Made by a program: the position numbers and the translations under genes. Shown in pieces: positions 7,912-17,308 of a DNA stretch of 64,000 bases (its first letter is position 1; each line of letters begins with the position of its first letter). The DNA comes from JAKZRT01 sp965247915 (GTDB lineage Bacteria; Pseudomonadota; Alphaproteobacteria; Rhodobacterales; Rhodobacteraceae): NCBI GenBank assembly GCA_965247915.1, contig OZ252048.1, positions 1,240,001-1,304,000 of the forward strand, given 5' to 3'. A model generated the notes under the pieces. The model saw only the letters and a list, made by a program, of their open reading frames with translations, was not told the origin of the DNA and searched no databases.

Positions 7912-8235
7912 TTACATGGAAAACGACGTGCCACAGCCGCAGGACGAGGTTGCATTGGGGTTTTCGACTACAAAGCGCGCGCCGATCAGCTCGTCGGAAA
8001 AATCAATAACAGCATCGGTCAGAAACGGCAGTGACATGGTATCGACAACCACCTTCTGCCCCGCGCCTTCCAGCACCAGATCGTCGTCGGCCGGATCGTC
8101 GAGCTTGATCTCGTACTGAAACCCGGAACAGCCGCCGCCCTCGACCGCCACGCGCAACGCCTGCGGCGCGGCACCGATCTCGGCCAGCCGGGCGAACGCG
8201 CGGTCGGTCACTTTCGGGGGCAGGGTCAGGTCCAT
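7912..8235 (-). CDS. erpA: iron-sulfur cluster insertion protein ErpA (A-type carrier)
   Basis: A 107-residue HesB/IscA-type carrier. The three conserved cysteines are present: one in GGGCSGFQY and two in the C-terminal SSCGCGTSF. It receives Fe-S clusters from the scaffold and inserts them into apoproteins. The Nuo subunits in this window are plausible clients. The gene is divergent from dgt; the 73-base gap at 8236-8308 should hold both promoters. Confidence 0.9.
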   Translation of the reverse strand: MDLTLPPKVTDRAFARLAEIGAAPQALRVAVEGGGCSGFQYEIKLDDPADDDLVLEGAGQKVVVDTMSLPFLTDAVIDFSDELIGARFVVENPNATSSCGCGTSFSM

Positions 8236-8308
8236 ATATCGGTTCCGGTTTGAAACTCAGCTTGGGTGCAATATATGTGTCGCGGACAGGCAGAACAACA
8301 GGGCAAAT

Positions 8309-9445
8309 ATGCTCGCACCCTACGCCTGCGATCCGGCCGGGTCGCGCGGGCGGCTTCACCGCGAAGAGGAAAGCGCGATTCGCAGCTGTTATCAGCGCGA
8401 CCGCGACCGGATCATCCATGCCTCGGCGTTTCGGCGGCTGAAACACAAGACGCAAGTGTTTGTCGAACACGAGGGCGATTATTACCGCACCCGGCTGACC
8501 CATTCGATCGAGGTTGCGCAGGTGGCGCGTACCATCGCCAGCGTCCTCGATTTGAACAGCGAGCTGACCGAGGCCATCGCCCTGGCGCATGACCTGGGAC
8601 ACACCCCCTTTGGCCACACCGGCGAGGATGCGCTGAACGTGCTGATGATGCCTTACGGCGGCTTTGATCACAACGCCCAGACCGTGCGGATCGTGACGCG
8701 GCTCGAACGCCATTATGCCGATTTCGACGGGCTGAACCTGACCTGGGAAACGCTGGAGGGCCTGGCCAAGCACAACGGCCCGGTTGTGGGCGATCTGCCC
8801 TATGCGCTGGCCGAATATAACCATGCCCACGACCTTGAACTTGGCACATTCGCCGGCGCCGAAGCGCAAGTTGCCGCCCTCTCGGACGATATCGCCTATA
8901 CCAATCACGACCTGCACGACGGATTGCGCGCCGGTCTCTTTTCCGAGGACCAGATCAGCGACTTGCCGATCATCCGCCAGGCCTATATCGCGGTTGACCG
9001 CACCTGGTTGGGGCTCGAGCCGCACCGGCGCCGGCACGAAGCGCTGCGCCGGGTCTTCGGGGCCATGGTCGAGGATGTGATCGCCACCTCGCGGCAGCTG
9101 ATATCGGGGGCGAAAGCCAAAGACGCGCAGGCAATTCGCAACTTCGGCCACCCGGTGATCCGTTTTTCGGACATGGCGTGGAGCGACCTGCGGGCGATCA
9201 GGAAGTTTCTTTTTGAGAATATGTACCGTGCCCCTGCGGTGATGAAAAAACGCACCGAAGTCACCCAGGTGGTGGATCAGCTTTTCCCGCTTTTCATGGA
9301 TGACCCGCAACTGCTGCCGGGTCCCTGGGCCGGCGACGTTGTAATGGCGCGCAACAAAACCCAGATCGCGCGCCTGGTGGCTGATTATATCTCGGGCATG
9401 ACCGACCGGTTCGCGCTGGAAGAACACGCGCGCCTGATTGGCTGA
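8309..9445 (+). CDS. dgt: deoxyguanosinetriphosphate triphosphohydrolase-like protein
   Basis: A 378-residue HD-domain dNTPase. The metal-binding set is visible: RLTHSIEVAQVAR supplies the first His, LAHDLGHTPFGHTGE the HD pair, and LSDDIAYTNHDLHD the last Asp. It hydrolyses dNTPs to deoxynucleosides and triphosphate; class 2 enzymes like this one are found next to argS in many alphaproteobacteria. It ends 39 bases before argS, on the same strand, so the two are probably co-transcribed. Confidence 0.9.
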   Translation: MLAPYACDPAGSRGRLHREEESAIRSCYQRDRDRIIHASAFRRLKHKTQVFVEHEGDYYRTRLTHSIEVAQVARTIASVLDLNSELTEAIALAHDLGHTPFGHTGEDALNVLMMPYGGFDHNAQTVRIVTRLERHYADFDGLNLTWETLEGLAKHNGPVVGDLPYALAEYNHAHDLELGTFAGAEAQVAALSDDIAYTNHDLHDGLRAGLFSEDQISDLPIIRQAYIAVDRTWLGLEPHRRRHEALRRVFGAMVEDVIATSRQLISGAKAKDAQAIRNFGHPVIRFSDMAWSDLRAIRKFLFENMYRAPAVMKKRTEVTQVVDQLFPLFMDDPQLLPGPWAGDVVMARNKTQIARLVADYISGMTDRFALEEHARLIG

Positions 9446-9484
9446 GCCGTTGACGCGCGGCACGCCCGTGCTAATGGGGGTGCC

Positions 9485-11230
9485 ATGAACATTTTCACCG
9501 ATATTCACGCGCTGGTTTTGAACCGGCTCGGCGATCTGGTCGCTGACGGGGTGCTGCCGCAGGGGCTGAGTTTCGCCAATGTCACCGTCGAGCCGCCGCG
9601 CGATGCGGCACACGGCGATATGGCGACCAATGCGGCGATGATCCTGGCCAAGCCCGCCGGCCTGAAACCCCGCGACATCGCCGAGGCGCTGGCGCACCGG
9701 CTGACCAGCGACGCGCGGATCACCGGGGCGGCGGTTGCGGGCCCGGGGTTTCTGAACCTGCGGCTGGCCGATGCCGTCTGGCAGGACATCGTCAAGCGCG
9801 CCATTGCCACGGGTGCCGCCTTTGGCCGTGCGACCGTCGGGGCGGGTAAAAAGGTCAACGTCGAATTCGTCAGCGCCAATCCGACCGGGCCTTTGCACGT
9901 AGGCCATGTGCGCGGCGCGGTTTTTGGCGATGCGCTGGCCAGCCTGCTCGATTTCGCCGGTTTCGAGACCACCCGCGAATATTACATCAACGACGGCGGC
10001 GCGCAGGTCGATGTGTTGGCGCGGTCGGTCTATCTGCGCTATCTCGAGGCGCACGGACAGGATGTGGCGTTCGAGGACGGCACCTATCCCGGCGATTATC
10101 TGGTCGCGGTCGGGCAGGCGCTGAAGGACAAGGTCGGCGACGCCTATCTGGACCAGGGCGAAGACCACTGGCTGGCGCAGGTTCGCGAATTTGCCACCGA
10201 CGCGATGATGGACCTGATCCGGGCCGATCTGGCGGCGCTCGGCATCAAGATGGACGTGTTCTTTTCGGAAAAGTCGCTTTACGGCACCGGTCTGATCGAA
10301 AATGCACTGGAAGATCTGGCCAGCAAGGGGCTGATCTACGAGGGCACGCTGGAACCGCCAAAGGGCAAAACCCCCGAAGATTGGGAGCGGCGCCAGCAGA
10401 CGCTGTTCAAATCGACCGCGCACGGCGACGACACCGACCGGCCGGTGCGGAAATCAGACGGCGCGTGGACCTATTTCGCGCCCGACATCGCCTATCACTT
10501 TGACAAGGTGAACCGGGGGTTCGATGCGCTGATCAACATATTCGGTGCCGACCACGGCGGTTACGTCAAGCGCATGAAGGCAGCGGTTTCGGCGCTGTCG
10601 GACGGGCAGGTGCCTTTGGACATCAAGCTGACCCAGCTGGTCAAGCTGACCAAAGACGGCCAGCCGTTCAAAATGTCAAAACGCGCCGGCACGTTCGTAA
10701 GCCTGCGCGACCTGGTCGATCAGGTGGGGCCGGACGTTACCAGGTTCCATATGCTGACCCGCAAGAACGATGCACCGCTGGAATTTGATTTCGATAAGGT
10801 TACCGAACAATCCAAGGACAACCCGGTCTTCTATGTGCAATACGCGCATGCCCGCGTGCATTCGGTGCTGCGCAAAGCCCAAGGGCTGGGCATCGGCTGC
10901 CAGGACATCCATCTGGTGGCCGCCGATCTTTCCGTGCTGGATCATTCGGCGGAACTGAGCGTTGCCAAAAAGATCGCCGAATGGCCCCGCACGGTCGAGA
11001 TCGCGGCCCGCACCCACGAGCCGCATCGGATCGCGTTTTACCTCTATGATCTGGCCTCGGGCTTCCACGGTCTTTGGACTCGCGGCCATGATGCGCCCGA
11101 TCTTCGCTTCATCCAGCCCGAGGATATCGAGCGGTCGCAGGCAAAAATCGGCCTTGCGCGGGCTGTTTCCGTTGTGATTTCCGCAGGTCTTGGTATTCTC
11201 GGGGTGACGCCGGTCGAAGAAATGCACTGA
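9485..11230 (+). CDS. argS: arginyl-tRNA synthetase
   Basis: A 581-residue class I aminoacyl-tRNA synthetase. It has the N-terminal Add-1 domain, a HIGH motif in the form HVGH (ANPTGPLHVGHVRG), a KMSKS motif in the form FKMSKRAGTF, and the C-terminal DALR anticodon-binding domain. It charges tRNA-Arg. The ATG at 9485 gives the normal family length. Downstream, an 86-base gap leads to the SPOR gene in the conserved argS-SPOR-nagZ-scpAB order. Confidence 0.95.
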   Translation: MNIFTDIHALVLNRLGDLVADGVLPQGLSFANVTVEPPRDAAHGDMATNAAMILAKPAGLKPRDIAEALAHRLTSDARITGAAVAGPGFLNLRLADAVWQDIVKRAIATGAAFGRATVGAGKKVNVEFVSANPTGPLHVGHVRGAVFGDALASLLDFAGFETTREYYINDGGAQVDVLARSVYLRYLEAHGQDVAFEDGTYPGDYLVAVGQALKDKVGDAYLDQGEDHWLAQVREFATDAMMDLIRADLAALGIKMDVFFSEKSLYGTGLIENALEDLASKGLIYEGTLEPPKGKTPEDWERRQQTLFKSTAHGDDTDRPVRKSDGAWTYFAPDIAYHFDKVNRGFDALINIFGADHGGYVKRMKAAVSALSDGQVPLDIKLTQLVKLTKDGQPFKMSKRAGTFVSLRDLVDQVGPDVTRFHMLTRKNDAPLEFDFDKVTEQSKDNPVFYVQYAHARVHSVLRKAQGLGIGCQDIHLVAADLSVLDHSAELSVAKKIAEWPRTVEIAARTHEPHRIAFYLYDLASGFHGLWTRGHDAPDLRFIQPEDIERSQAKIGLARAVSVVISAGLGILGVTPVEEMH

Positions 11231-11316
11231 CGACAAGTGCTGCCGAGCGGCGTCAGAGGCGGCAGAGGCGGTGGCCCAAGCTGGGCGGGCCGTCCATTCT
11301 TGAGCAGCGAGGCATT

Positions 11317-12231
11317 ATGGCTGAGGCGCAATTTGACGATCTCGCCAACCCCGGTGATCATCATCGGGGCGCGGGTTTTTCGGCGTATATCAACGGTTTA
11401 GGCGCGGTTCTATCGCTGGCGCTGGTGGCGGGTGTCGTTGCCTGGGGCTATCAGCTGGCGGTCCGCGACGTGGCCGGCGTGCCCGTGGTGCGGGCGCTGG
11501 ACGGGCCGATGCGGGTGCGGCCCGACGATCCCGGCGGGGTTGCGGCCAACCATCAGGGGCTGGCGGTCAACCGGGTTCAGGCCGAGGGTCTGGCCGAAAA
11601 ACCGGCTGATCGGCTGGTTCTGGCCCCGACGCCGGTGGCGCTCGAGGCCGAGGATCAGCCGCAACCGGTTCTGGCAGCGGCTGCGGTTGCGGTTGCTCAG
11701 GGCCTGACCCCCAAGGACGAGATCGCCGCGGCACTTTCGGGTCTGACCGGCGACGCCCGGATCGAGACCGCCGAAGACATGGCCGTGGCCGCAGCGCTTG
11801 CCCAAGCGCTGATCGAGGACGAACCGGTGGCGATCGAAGCGGTGGTCGATGCCTCGTCCGAGGTCGATCTGCTGGACGATCTGCCGGCGCCCACAAGCTC
11901 GGTCCGGCCGGTGCTGCGGCCCATAACCCTAGCCGCGAACTCGCCATCGGGTCTGGATGTCGATCCGGCAAGTCTGACGGTCGGCACGCGGCTGGTGCAA
12001 CTGGGGGCCTTTGACAGCCGCGACGAGGCGCTGGCCGAATGGACGCGGCTGATCCAGGGCTATGAGCCGTTCATGGCTGACAAAAGGCGCATCGTCCAAA
12101 TGACCGAAACCTCCGGCCGGGTTTTCTACCGCCTGCGCGCCCATGGATTTGCCGATCTGACCGACGCGCGCCGGTTCTGCGCGGCCATTCTGGCATCGCA
12201 AGCCTCGTGCATCCCGGTGCTGATCCGCTGA
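11317..12231 (+). CDS. SPOR domain membrane protein
   Basis: A 304-residue protein with a short cytoplasmic N-terminus, one membrane segment (AVLSLALVAGVVAWGYQLAV, residues about 28-47), a long low-complexity Ala/Val/Pro/Asp-rich linker, and a C-terminal SPOR domain beginning TRLVQLGAFDSRDEAL and ending RRFCAAILASQASCIPV. SPOR domains bind denuded peptidoglycan at the division septum. The linker would span the periplasm. The stop codon is immediately followed by the nagZ ATG, which fits coupled expression with a peptidoglycan-recycling enzyme. Confidence 0.85.
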   Translation: MAEAQFDDLANPGDHHRGAGFSAYINGLGAVLSLALVAGVVAWGYQLAVRDVAGVPVVRALDGPMRVRPDDPGGVAANHQGLAVNRVQAEGLAEKPADRLVLAPTPVALEAEDQPQPVLAAAAVAVAQGLTPKDEIAAALSGLTGDARIETAEDMAVAAALAQALIEDEPVAIEAVVDASSEVDLLDDLPAPTSSVRPVLRPITLAANSPSGLDVDPASLTVGTRLVQLGAFDSRDEALAEWTRLIQGYEPFMADKRRIVQMTETSGRVFYRLRAHGFADLTDARRFCAAILASQASCIPVLIR

Positions 12232-13212
12232 ATGGCGGCGGGGGCCTATATTTTCGGATGCAAAGGCCCTCTGCTAAGCCCTGACGAGGCCGCGTTTTTT
12301 CGCCAGGCCGATCCGTTCGGTTTCATACTTTTTGCGCGCAATATCATAACGCCGCAGCAGGTCTCAATGCTGACCGGAGAATTACGCGCCGCAGTGGGCC
12401 GTGACGCGCTTATTTTCATCGATCAGGAAGGCGGGCGCGTCGCCCGTATGGGCGCGCCGCACTGGCACACATGGCCGCCGTCGCTGGACCAGCGCGGCGC
12501 GGCGCGGGCGTTTTGGCTGCGCTACCGGATCATCGCCGCCGAGCTGCGCGCGGTCGGGATCGACGCGAATTGTGCGCCACTGGCCGATATTGCCGATGTG
12601 CACACCCATGACGTCCTGCGCAACCGATGTTATGGCAGCGATGTCCGCACTGTCACGGTCAAGGCCCAAGCGGTGGCCCTGGGGTTGCTGGCGGGCGGGG
12701 TTCTGCCGGTGCTCAAGCACATGCCCGGCCACGGACGCGCGCGGCTCGACAGCCACTTTGAACTGCCGCGTGTCGCGGCAAGCTCGCACAACCTCAACGA
12801 CCGCGATTTTGCCACCTTTCGCGCCTTGGCGCATCTGCCGATCGGGATGACGGCGCATCTGGTCTTCAACGCCTACGACGACCGCCCTGCGACCCAATCG
12901 CCGGTCATGGTCGACCTCATCCGCAACGACATCGGATTCGCCGGGCTATTGCTGACCGACGACATTTCGATGCAGGCGCTTTCGGGCACCGTGGCCGAGC
13001 GCGGGCAGGCCGCGCTTGGGGCGGGATGCGACATTGTCCTGCACTGCAATGGCGATCTTGGGGAAATGCAGACGGTGGCAGCCCTGGGGCCGATGCGCGC
13101 GCCATCCCGGTCGCGCGCCGAAGCGGCGCTGGTTGCCCGCAAAGCGCCCGATCTGGTTGACATTGACGCGCTGCAGGCGGAATTTGACGCGATTTCTGCG
13201 AGGACCAATTGA
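12232..13212 (+). CDS. nagZ: beta-N-acetylhexosaminidase NagZ
   Basis: A 326-residue glycoside hydrolase family 3 enzyme. It shows FARNI, the substrate-binding IDQEGGRVARM, the flexible catalytic loop KHMPGHGRARLDSH with its Asp/His dyad, and the nucleophile Asp in LLTDDISMQAL. NagZ removes GlcNAc from muropeptides during cell-wall recycling. The ATG directly abuts the SPOR gene stop, and the 3' end overlaps the scpA start (TTGA). Confidence 0.93.
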   Translation: MAAGAYIFGCKGPLLSPDEAAFFRQADPFGFILFARNIITPQQVSMLTGELRAAVGRDALIFIDQEGGRVARMGAPHWHTWPPSLDQRGAARAFWLRYRIIAAELRAVGIDANCAPLADIADVHTHDVLRNRCYGSDVRTVTVKAQAVALGLLAGGVLPVLKHMPGHGRARLDSHFELPRVAASSHNLNDRDFATFRALAHLPIGMTAHLVFNAYDDRPATQSPVMVDLIRNDIGFAGLLLTDDISMQALSGTVAERGQAALGAGCDIVLHCNGDLGEMQTVAALGPMRAPSRSRAEAALVARKAPDLVDIDALQAEFDAISARTN

Positions 13213-14000
13213 GCGAAACCCAGACCCCCCACGACGACCCGGTCATCGCCGCGCGCATCACCTCCGAGGCGCTGATCGTCGATGTTGACGGCTTTGAAGG
13301 GCCGCTCGACCTGCTTTTGACGCTGAGCCGCACCCAGAAGGTTGATTTGCGGCAGATTTCGGTTCTGGCGCTGGCCGAGCAGTATCTGAACTTCATCAAT
13401 CAAGCCAAGGATTTACGGATCGAACTTGCCGCAGACTACCTGGTCATGGCGGCCTGGCTGGCGTTTTTGAAATCGCGCCTGTTGCTGCCCCCCGATCCCG
13501 CCGACGGCGGACCATCGGGCGCCGACCTGGCGGCGCATCTGGCGTTTCAGTTGGAGCGCCTGCAAGCCATGCGCGACGTCGCCGCGCAGCTGATGGGCCG
13601 CGACCAGAAGGGCCGCGATTTTTTCGTGCGCGGCATTCCCGAGAACCTGGCACGGGTCCGCAAGATCACCCGTACCGCCACGCTTCTGGACCTGATGCAG
13701 GGCTATGCGCGGGTGCGCACCCGCGATGATTTCCGGCCCTATTCAATGGACCGGTCTGCGGTGATGACCCTGGAACAGGCGCTCGAGCGGATGCGCAGTC
13801 TGATCGGTTTTGCCGGCGACTGGACCGATCTGGCCAGCTATCTGCCCGAAGGCTGGCAGCTCGACCCCGGGCGTCGGCGTTCGGCCACGGCAGCCACCTT
13901 CGCCGCATCGCTGGAACTGGCGAAAACCGGTGCCGTCGAATTGCGCCAGTCAGCGATGTTCGCCCCGATCCAGATCCGCCGAAAAGGAGAGCGTCCGTGA
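13209..14000 (+). CDS. scpA: segregation and condensation protein A
   Basis: A 263-residue kleisin. The N-terminal domain contains FEGPLDLLLTLSRTQKVDL and AADYLVMAAWLAFLKSRLLLP, both typical of ScpA; the C-terminal winged-helix part ends with FAPIQIRRKG. The start is the TTG at 13209, overlapping the nagZ stop. ScpA bridges the SMC dimer heads and ScpB in chromosome condensation. The scpB start overlaps its stop (GTGA). Confidence 0.92.
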   Translation: MSETQTPHDDPVIAARITSEALIVDVDGFEGPLDLLLTLSRTQKVDLRQISVLALAEQYLNFINQAKDLRIELAADYLVMAAWLAFLKSRLLLPPDPADGGPSGADLAAHLAFQLERLQAMRDVAAQLMGRDQKGRDFFVRGIPENLARVRKITRTATLLDLMQGYARVRTRDDFRPYSMDRSAVMTLEQALERMRSLIGFAGDWTDLASYLPEGWQLDPGRRRSATAATFAASLELAKTGAVELRQSAMFAPIQIRRKGERP

Positions 14001-14638
14001 ACGACGCCGACAACGAGAGCCTCTTTGAGGCCCCGACGATGGCCGACCAGCTGCGCATGGTCGAGGCGCTGCTATTCGCCAGCGCCGAGCCGCTAAGCGT
14101 CGCCGAGATCGAATCGCGCATGCCGCACGGGTCGGACGCCGCCGAAGCTGTGCAGCAGCTGCGCAAGCGCTATGACGGGCGCGGCGTGAACGTGGTGCGT
14201 GTGGGCGAGGCCTGGGCGGTCCGCACCGCGCCCGATCTCGGGTTTCTGATGCGCCACGAAACCGTCGAGATCCGCAAACTCAGCCGCGCCGCGATCGAAA
14301 CACTGGCGATTATCGCTTATCATCAACCGGTTACGCGGGCCGAGATCGAAGCGATCCGGGGCGTGTCGGTCAGTCGCGGCACGGTCGATCAGCTCTTGGA
14401 GCTGGACTGGGTCCGCTTTGGCCGCCGTCGCATGACCCTTGGTCGCCCGGTCACGTTTGTGGTGACGCAAGAATTTCTTGACCATTTCGCGCTTGAATCG
14501 GCGCGCGACCTGCCGGGGCTCAAGGAATTGCGCGCCGCAGGCCTGCTGGAAAGCCGCCCGCCGCCCGATGCGGATGCAACGGGCGAGGGCGACGAAGACA
14601 TCGAAGGTCAAAGCGAAATGTTCGAGGACAGCGAGTGA
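13997..14638 (+). CDS. scpB: segregation and condensation protein B
   Basis: A 213-residue tandem winged-helix protein. Diagnostic segments are VEALLFASAEPLSVAEIE, LSRAAIETLAIIAYHQPVTRAEIE and IRGVSVSRGTVDQLLELDWV. The C-terminus is an acidic tail (GEGDEDIEGQSEMFEDSE). ScpB dimers bind ScpA in the SMC condensin. It starts at GTG 13997, overlapping scpA by 4 bases. Confidence 0.93.
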   Translation: MNDADNESLFEAPTMADQLRMVEALLFASAEPLSVAEIESRMPHGSDAAEAVQQLRKRYDGRGVNVVRVGEAWAVRTAPDLGFLMRHETVEIRKLSRAAIETLAIIAYHQPVTRAEIEAIRGVSVSRGTVDQLLELDWVRFGRRRMTLGRPVTFVVTQEFLDHFALESARDLPGLKELRAAGLLESRPPPDADATGEGDEDIEGQSEMFEDSE

Positions 14639-14829
14639 ACGGCGACCGGTTGATCAGCCGGCTCCTGCGGCGGATGCTCGCAATTGTTGCGCGGCGCGGG
14701 ACCCGGGCGGCGGCTGCCGCGGACCTGAAAACCGCGCGTGGTGATCGTCGCGAAACCCGTGGGCGTGCGACCGGCACGCGGACCGCAAAGAACAAGCCGG
14801 GCTCGGGCCGCAGGTCCTACCGCGAATAG
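14635..14829 (+). CDS. small basic protein downstream of scpB
   Basis: A 64-residue Arg/Lys/Ala-rich frame that begins with GTG 14635, overlapping the scpB stop in the same GTGA arrangement used between scpA and scpB. The N-terminal part (RLISRLLRRMLAIVARRG) could form an amphipathic helix; the rest is basic and disordered (KNKPGSGRRSYRE). No family is recognised. The tight overlap favours a real gene, but high GC makes chance frames common. The convergent dCTP deaminase ends 5 bases beyond. Confidence 0.5.
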   Translation: MNGDRLISRLLRRMLAIVARRGTRAAAAADLKTARGDRRETRGRATGTRTAKNKPGSGRRSYRE

Positions 14830-14834
14830 GTTCC

Positions 14835-15920
14835 TCAGCCGGTCACGGCCTGAAAGTGCTTCGACAGCTTCAATCCCTGCCCCTGATAATTCGACTTGAT
14901 CCCCTGGCCATAAAGCTGACGCGGCACCGCCGACATCGCCTCGTAGACCAGCCGCCCGACAATCTGCCCGTGTTCCAGCACGAACGGGGCTTCGTGGCAG
15001 CGCACCTCGAGCACCCCGCGCGCGCCCGCGCCGCCGGCCTTGGCATAACCAAAACCGGGGTCGAAAAAACCCGCGTAATGCACCCGAAATTCGCCCACCA
15101 TCGCGATATACGGGGCCATTTCGGCGGCGTGGGTCGGCGGGATGGTCACCGCCTCGCGGCTGACCAGGATATAAAACGCGCCCGGGTCAAGAATGATGCG
15201 GCCGTCGCCGGTGCGCACCTCCTCCCAGAAATCGCCGGCCGGATAGTAGCCGATCATGTCCAGATCAATCACGCCCGCGTGCGGTTTGGCGCGAAACCCG
15301 ACCAGATCGGTGTTTTGGGGCTTCAGGTCAACCGAAAACCCCAGGCCGTCGTCGATATGCGCCGCGCCGTCGACCAGCGGTGTTTTGCGGTGCAGTTCAA
15401 GCAGTTCGACATCGCTCAGCCGCGCCGAACCGCGCCGGAAGCGGATCTGGTTCAGCCGCATCCCCGGCCGCACCAGCACCGAAAATGACCGCGGACAGAT
15501 CTCGGCATAAAGCGGGCCGCTATACCCCGGCGCGATCCGGTCGAACTCGGTGCCGCCGTCGGTGATCGCGCGCGTCAACAGATCAAGCCGCCCGGTCGAG
15601 CTTTTGGCGTTGGTCACCGCCGTCAGGCCATCGGGCAGGGCCAGCCCTTCCATCAGTTCAACGACATAGACACAGGCCTTTTCCAGCACCGCGCCGCCGC
15701 TCAGATCGAGCTGGTGCATCTGCAACGCTTCAAGCCGCTCAGTGACCGGCCTGCCGCCGCCCGCCAGAAACGACGCCCGCACCCGCCAGGCGCGCGCGCC
15801 GAGCCGCAGATCGAGGCTGGCGGGTTGCACCTGGCCCGCCGCCAAAGGCGCGTCGGACGTGATCGCGCCCGCCGCGACCAGCCCGGTGATTTCTTCCGCT
15901 GAAAGAACGCCCTGGCCCAT
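14835..15920 (-). CDS. dcd: 2'-deoxycytidine 5'-triphosphate deaminase (long form)
   Basis: About 361 residues, the long alphaproteobacterial form built like two tandem Dcd/dUTPase domains. The N-terminal half has QPASLDLRLG and NAKSSTGRLDLLTRAI; the C-terminal half has DPGAFYILVSREAV and HYAGFFDPGFGYA with GARGVLEVRCHEAPF. It deaminates dCTP to dUTP for dTTP synthesis. The start at 15920 (MGQGVLSAEEI) is preferred to one six codons upstream. It is the first protein-coding gene of a leftward stretch that begins after the tRNA. Confidence 0.85.
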   Translation of the reverse strand: MGQGVLSAEEITGLVAAGAITSDAPLAAGQVQPASLDLRLGARAWRVRASFLAGGGRPVTERLEALQMHQLDLSGGAVLEKACVYVVELMEGLALPDGLTAVTNAKSSTGRLDLLTRAITDGGTEFDRIAPGYSGPLYAEICPRSFSVLVRPGMRLNQIRFRRGSARLSDVELLELHRKTPLVDGAAHIDDGLGFSVDLKPQNTDLVGFRAKPHAGVIDLDMIGYYPAGDFWEEVRTGDGRIILDPGAFYILVSREAVTIPPTHAAEMAPYIAMVGEFRVHYAGFFDPGFGYAKAGGAGARGVLEVRCHEAPFVLEHGQIVGRLVYEAMSAVPRQLYGQGIKSNYQGQGLKLSKHFQAVTG

Positions 15921-15977
15921 AAACCTACCCCGGATCAATCCCCGGCTGGGGATATTGGGGGGAAAAAATCGATGAAA

Positions 15978-16055
15978 TGGTCGGGCTAGCAGGATTCGAA
16001 CCTGCGACCTTCCGTCCCCCAGACGGACGCGCTAACCAGGCTGCGCCATAGCCCG
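15978..16055 (-). tRNA. tRNA-Pro (anticodon GGG), CCA encoded
   Basis: On the minus strand the acceptor stem CGGGCTA (5' end at 16055) pairs with TAGCCCG, followed by discriminator A and an encoded CCA. The D arm is GCGC/GCGC around AGCCTGGTTA, the anticodon stem TCCGT/ACGGA encloses CTGGGGG (anticodon GGG), and the T arm is GCAGG/CCTGC with the TTCGAAT loop. It reads CCC and CCU proline codons. Confidence 0.95.
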
Positions 16056-16132
16056 ACGGGCGGTAGCCATAACAGTTTTCGGGGGCTTGGCAAGCGTGAA
16101 CGGCCATCGGTAACGACCTGGGTCCGGGGCCG

Positions 16133-16900
16133 TCAACCCAGGCCATCAGCCATGCGGACGCGCAAGGAATTCAGACGCGAGTGAAGGGTCGCAAGCGTGG
16201 ACGGATCAATGCGGCCAGTTGCCATCAGCGCCTCGCGCAACAGGTCGGTGCGCACCGGGCCGGTCGGCGGCAGATCTTCGGGGTCCCCGATGGTTTCGGG
16301 CTCGGCGGCCGCCTTCCCGTCGCTATGGGCATCCAGTGCTGTCGGTGCGGCGCGCAGGAAATGTTGGCCCGCGTTTGCCGCATCCGCACTTCGGGCCGGT
16401 CCGGGGGCGGGCACGGAATCGCGCGGCCGGAAAAACGGCAAGTCGGTTTCGGCTTCCCGGGAGCCTTCGCGGGGCTTCCTGGTTGACGCGAACGCTTCTT
16501 CCGCCGCTTCAAGCGACGCTGGCGGCATGCCGGTCCGAGCGACCTCGGATGGCGCGCGATCAGTGTTGGCGGGTTCGGCGACCGCAACATCCGCGGCCTC
16601 GACCAAGGTCGCCTGAATTTCCGATTCCAGCGGCGCGGACAGCGCGCAGACGTGCTTGGCGCCCTTCTCGCGCAACAGCCCCTGGGCTGCGCGAATGGTC
16701 ATTCCGTCTTCGTGCAACAGACGCTTGAGCCCGCCCAGAAGTTGCATGTCCGTGGGCCGGTAATACCGCCGCCCGCCAGCGCGCTTGACCGGTTTGACTT
16801 GGCTAAACTTGCTTTCCCAGAACCGTAACACATGGGCAGGGGTGTCCAGCCAGTCAGCAACTTCGCTGATCGTTCGAAAGGCGTCGGGTGATTTGTTCAT
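16133..16900 (-). CDS. MerR family transcriptional regulator
   Basis: About 255 residues. The N-terminal MerR winged helix is clear (AFRTISEVADWLDTPAHVLR, FWESKFSQVKPVKRAGGRRY, YYRPTDMQLLGGLKRLLHEDG). The rest is a long Ala/Pro/Glu-rich, probably disordered linker and a short C-terminal helix (TLATLHSRLNSLRVRMADGL). This lacks a metal- or drug-binding domain; the type is conserved directly after ihfA in alphaproteobacteria. The start at 16900 lies 14 bases after the ihfA stop, so they are likely co-transcribed. Target unknown. Confidence 0.82.
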   Translation of the reverse strand: MNKSPDAFRTISEVADWLDTPAHVLRFWESKFSQVKPVKRAGGRRYYRPTDMQLLGGLKRLLHEDGMTIRAAQGLLREKGAKHVCALSAPLESEIQATLVEAADVAVAEPANTDRAPSEVARTGMPPASLEAAEEAFASTRKPREGSREAETDLPFFRPRDSVPAPGPARSADAANAGQHFLRAAPTALDAHSDGKAAAEPETIGDPEDLPPTGPVRTDLLREALMATGRIDPSTLATLHSRLNSLRVRMADGLG

Positions 16901-16914
16901 TGCACCTTGATTTC

Positions 16915-17217
16915 TCAGGCACGGTTCCCCGTGGCAATGCGCTGGCGCATCAGATGTGATGGTCGGAAAGTAAGAACCCGGCGCGGGTGGATTGGTACTT
17001 CTTCCCCGGTCTTGGGGTTGCGCCCGACCCGCGCGGCTTTGTGGCGGACCGAAAACGTCCCGAACGACGAAATTTTGACAGACTGTCCGGTCACCAGCGC
17101 ATCCGACATCAGCCCCAGCACCCGCTCGACCAAATCGGCGCTGTCGTTTCGTGACAAACCGACCTCGCGAAAGACCGCTTCGCTCAAATCCATACGTGTC
17201 AAAGTCTTGTCGCTCAT
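16915..17217 (-). CDS. ihfA: integration host factor subunit alpha
   Basis: A 100-residue DNA-bending protein of the HU/IHF family. The IHF-alpha hallmarks are TLTRMDLSEAVFREVGLSR, VKISSFGTFSVRHKAARVGRNPKTGEE-type arm sequence, and the intercalating Pro in VPIHPRRVLTFRPS. It works as a heterodimer with IhfB, which is not in the window. It follows fabH after 91 bases and precedes the MerR gene. Confidence 0.95.
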   Translation of the reverse strand: MSDKTLTRMDLSEAVFREVGLSRNDSADLVERVLGLMSDALVTGQSVKISSFGTFSVRHKAARVGRNPKTGEEVPIHPRRVLTFRPSHLMRQRIATGNRA

Positions 17218-17308
17218 CTCGCTCCCCCGTCAATGGTTTGAACGACCATAGAAAGGATTGAATTTCCGAGTCAATATCAAGGCCTTGCCAATCGGCCTTA
17301 AAATCCGC

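Noticed and set aside
6580..8034. Plus-strand frame of 484 codons opposite xth and the lipoprotein gene
   Set aside because: It is explained by the codon bias of the genes on the other strand and has no recognisable motif.
8003..10423. Long minus-strand open frame of 806 codons opposite dgt and argS
   Set aside because: It is antisense to two well-identified genes, has Arg/Gln/His-rich composition typical of shadow frames in GC-rich DNA, and shows no domain.
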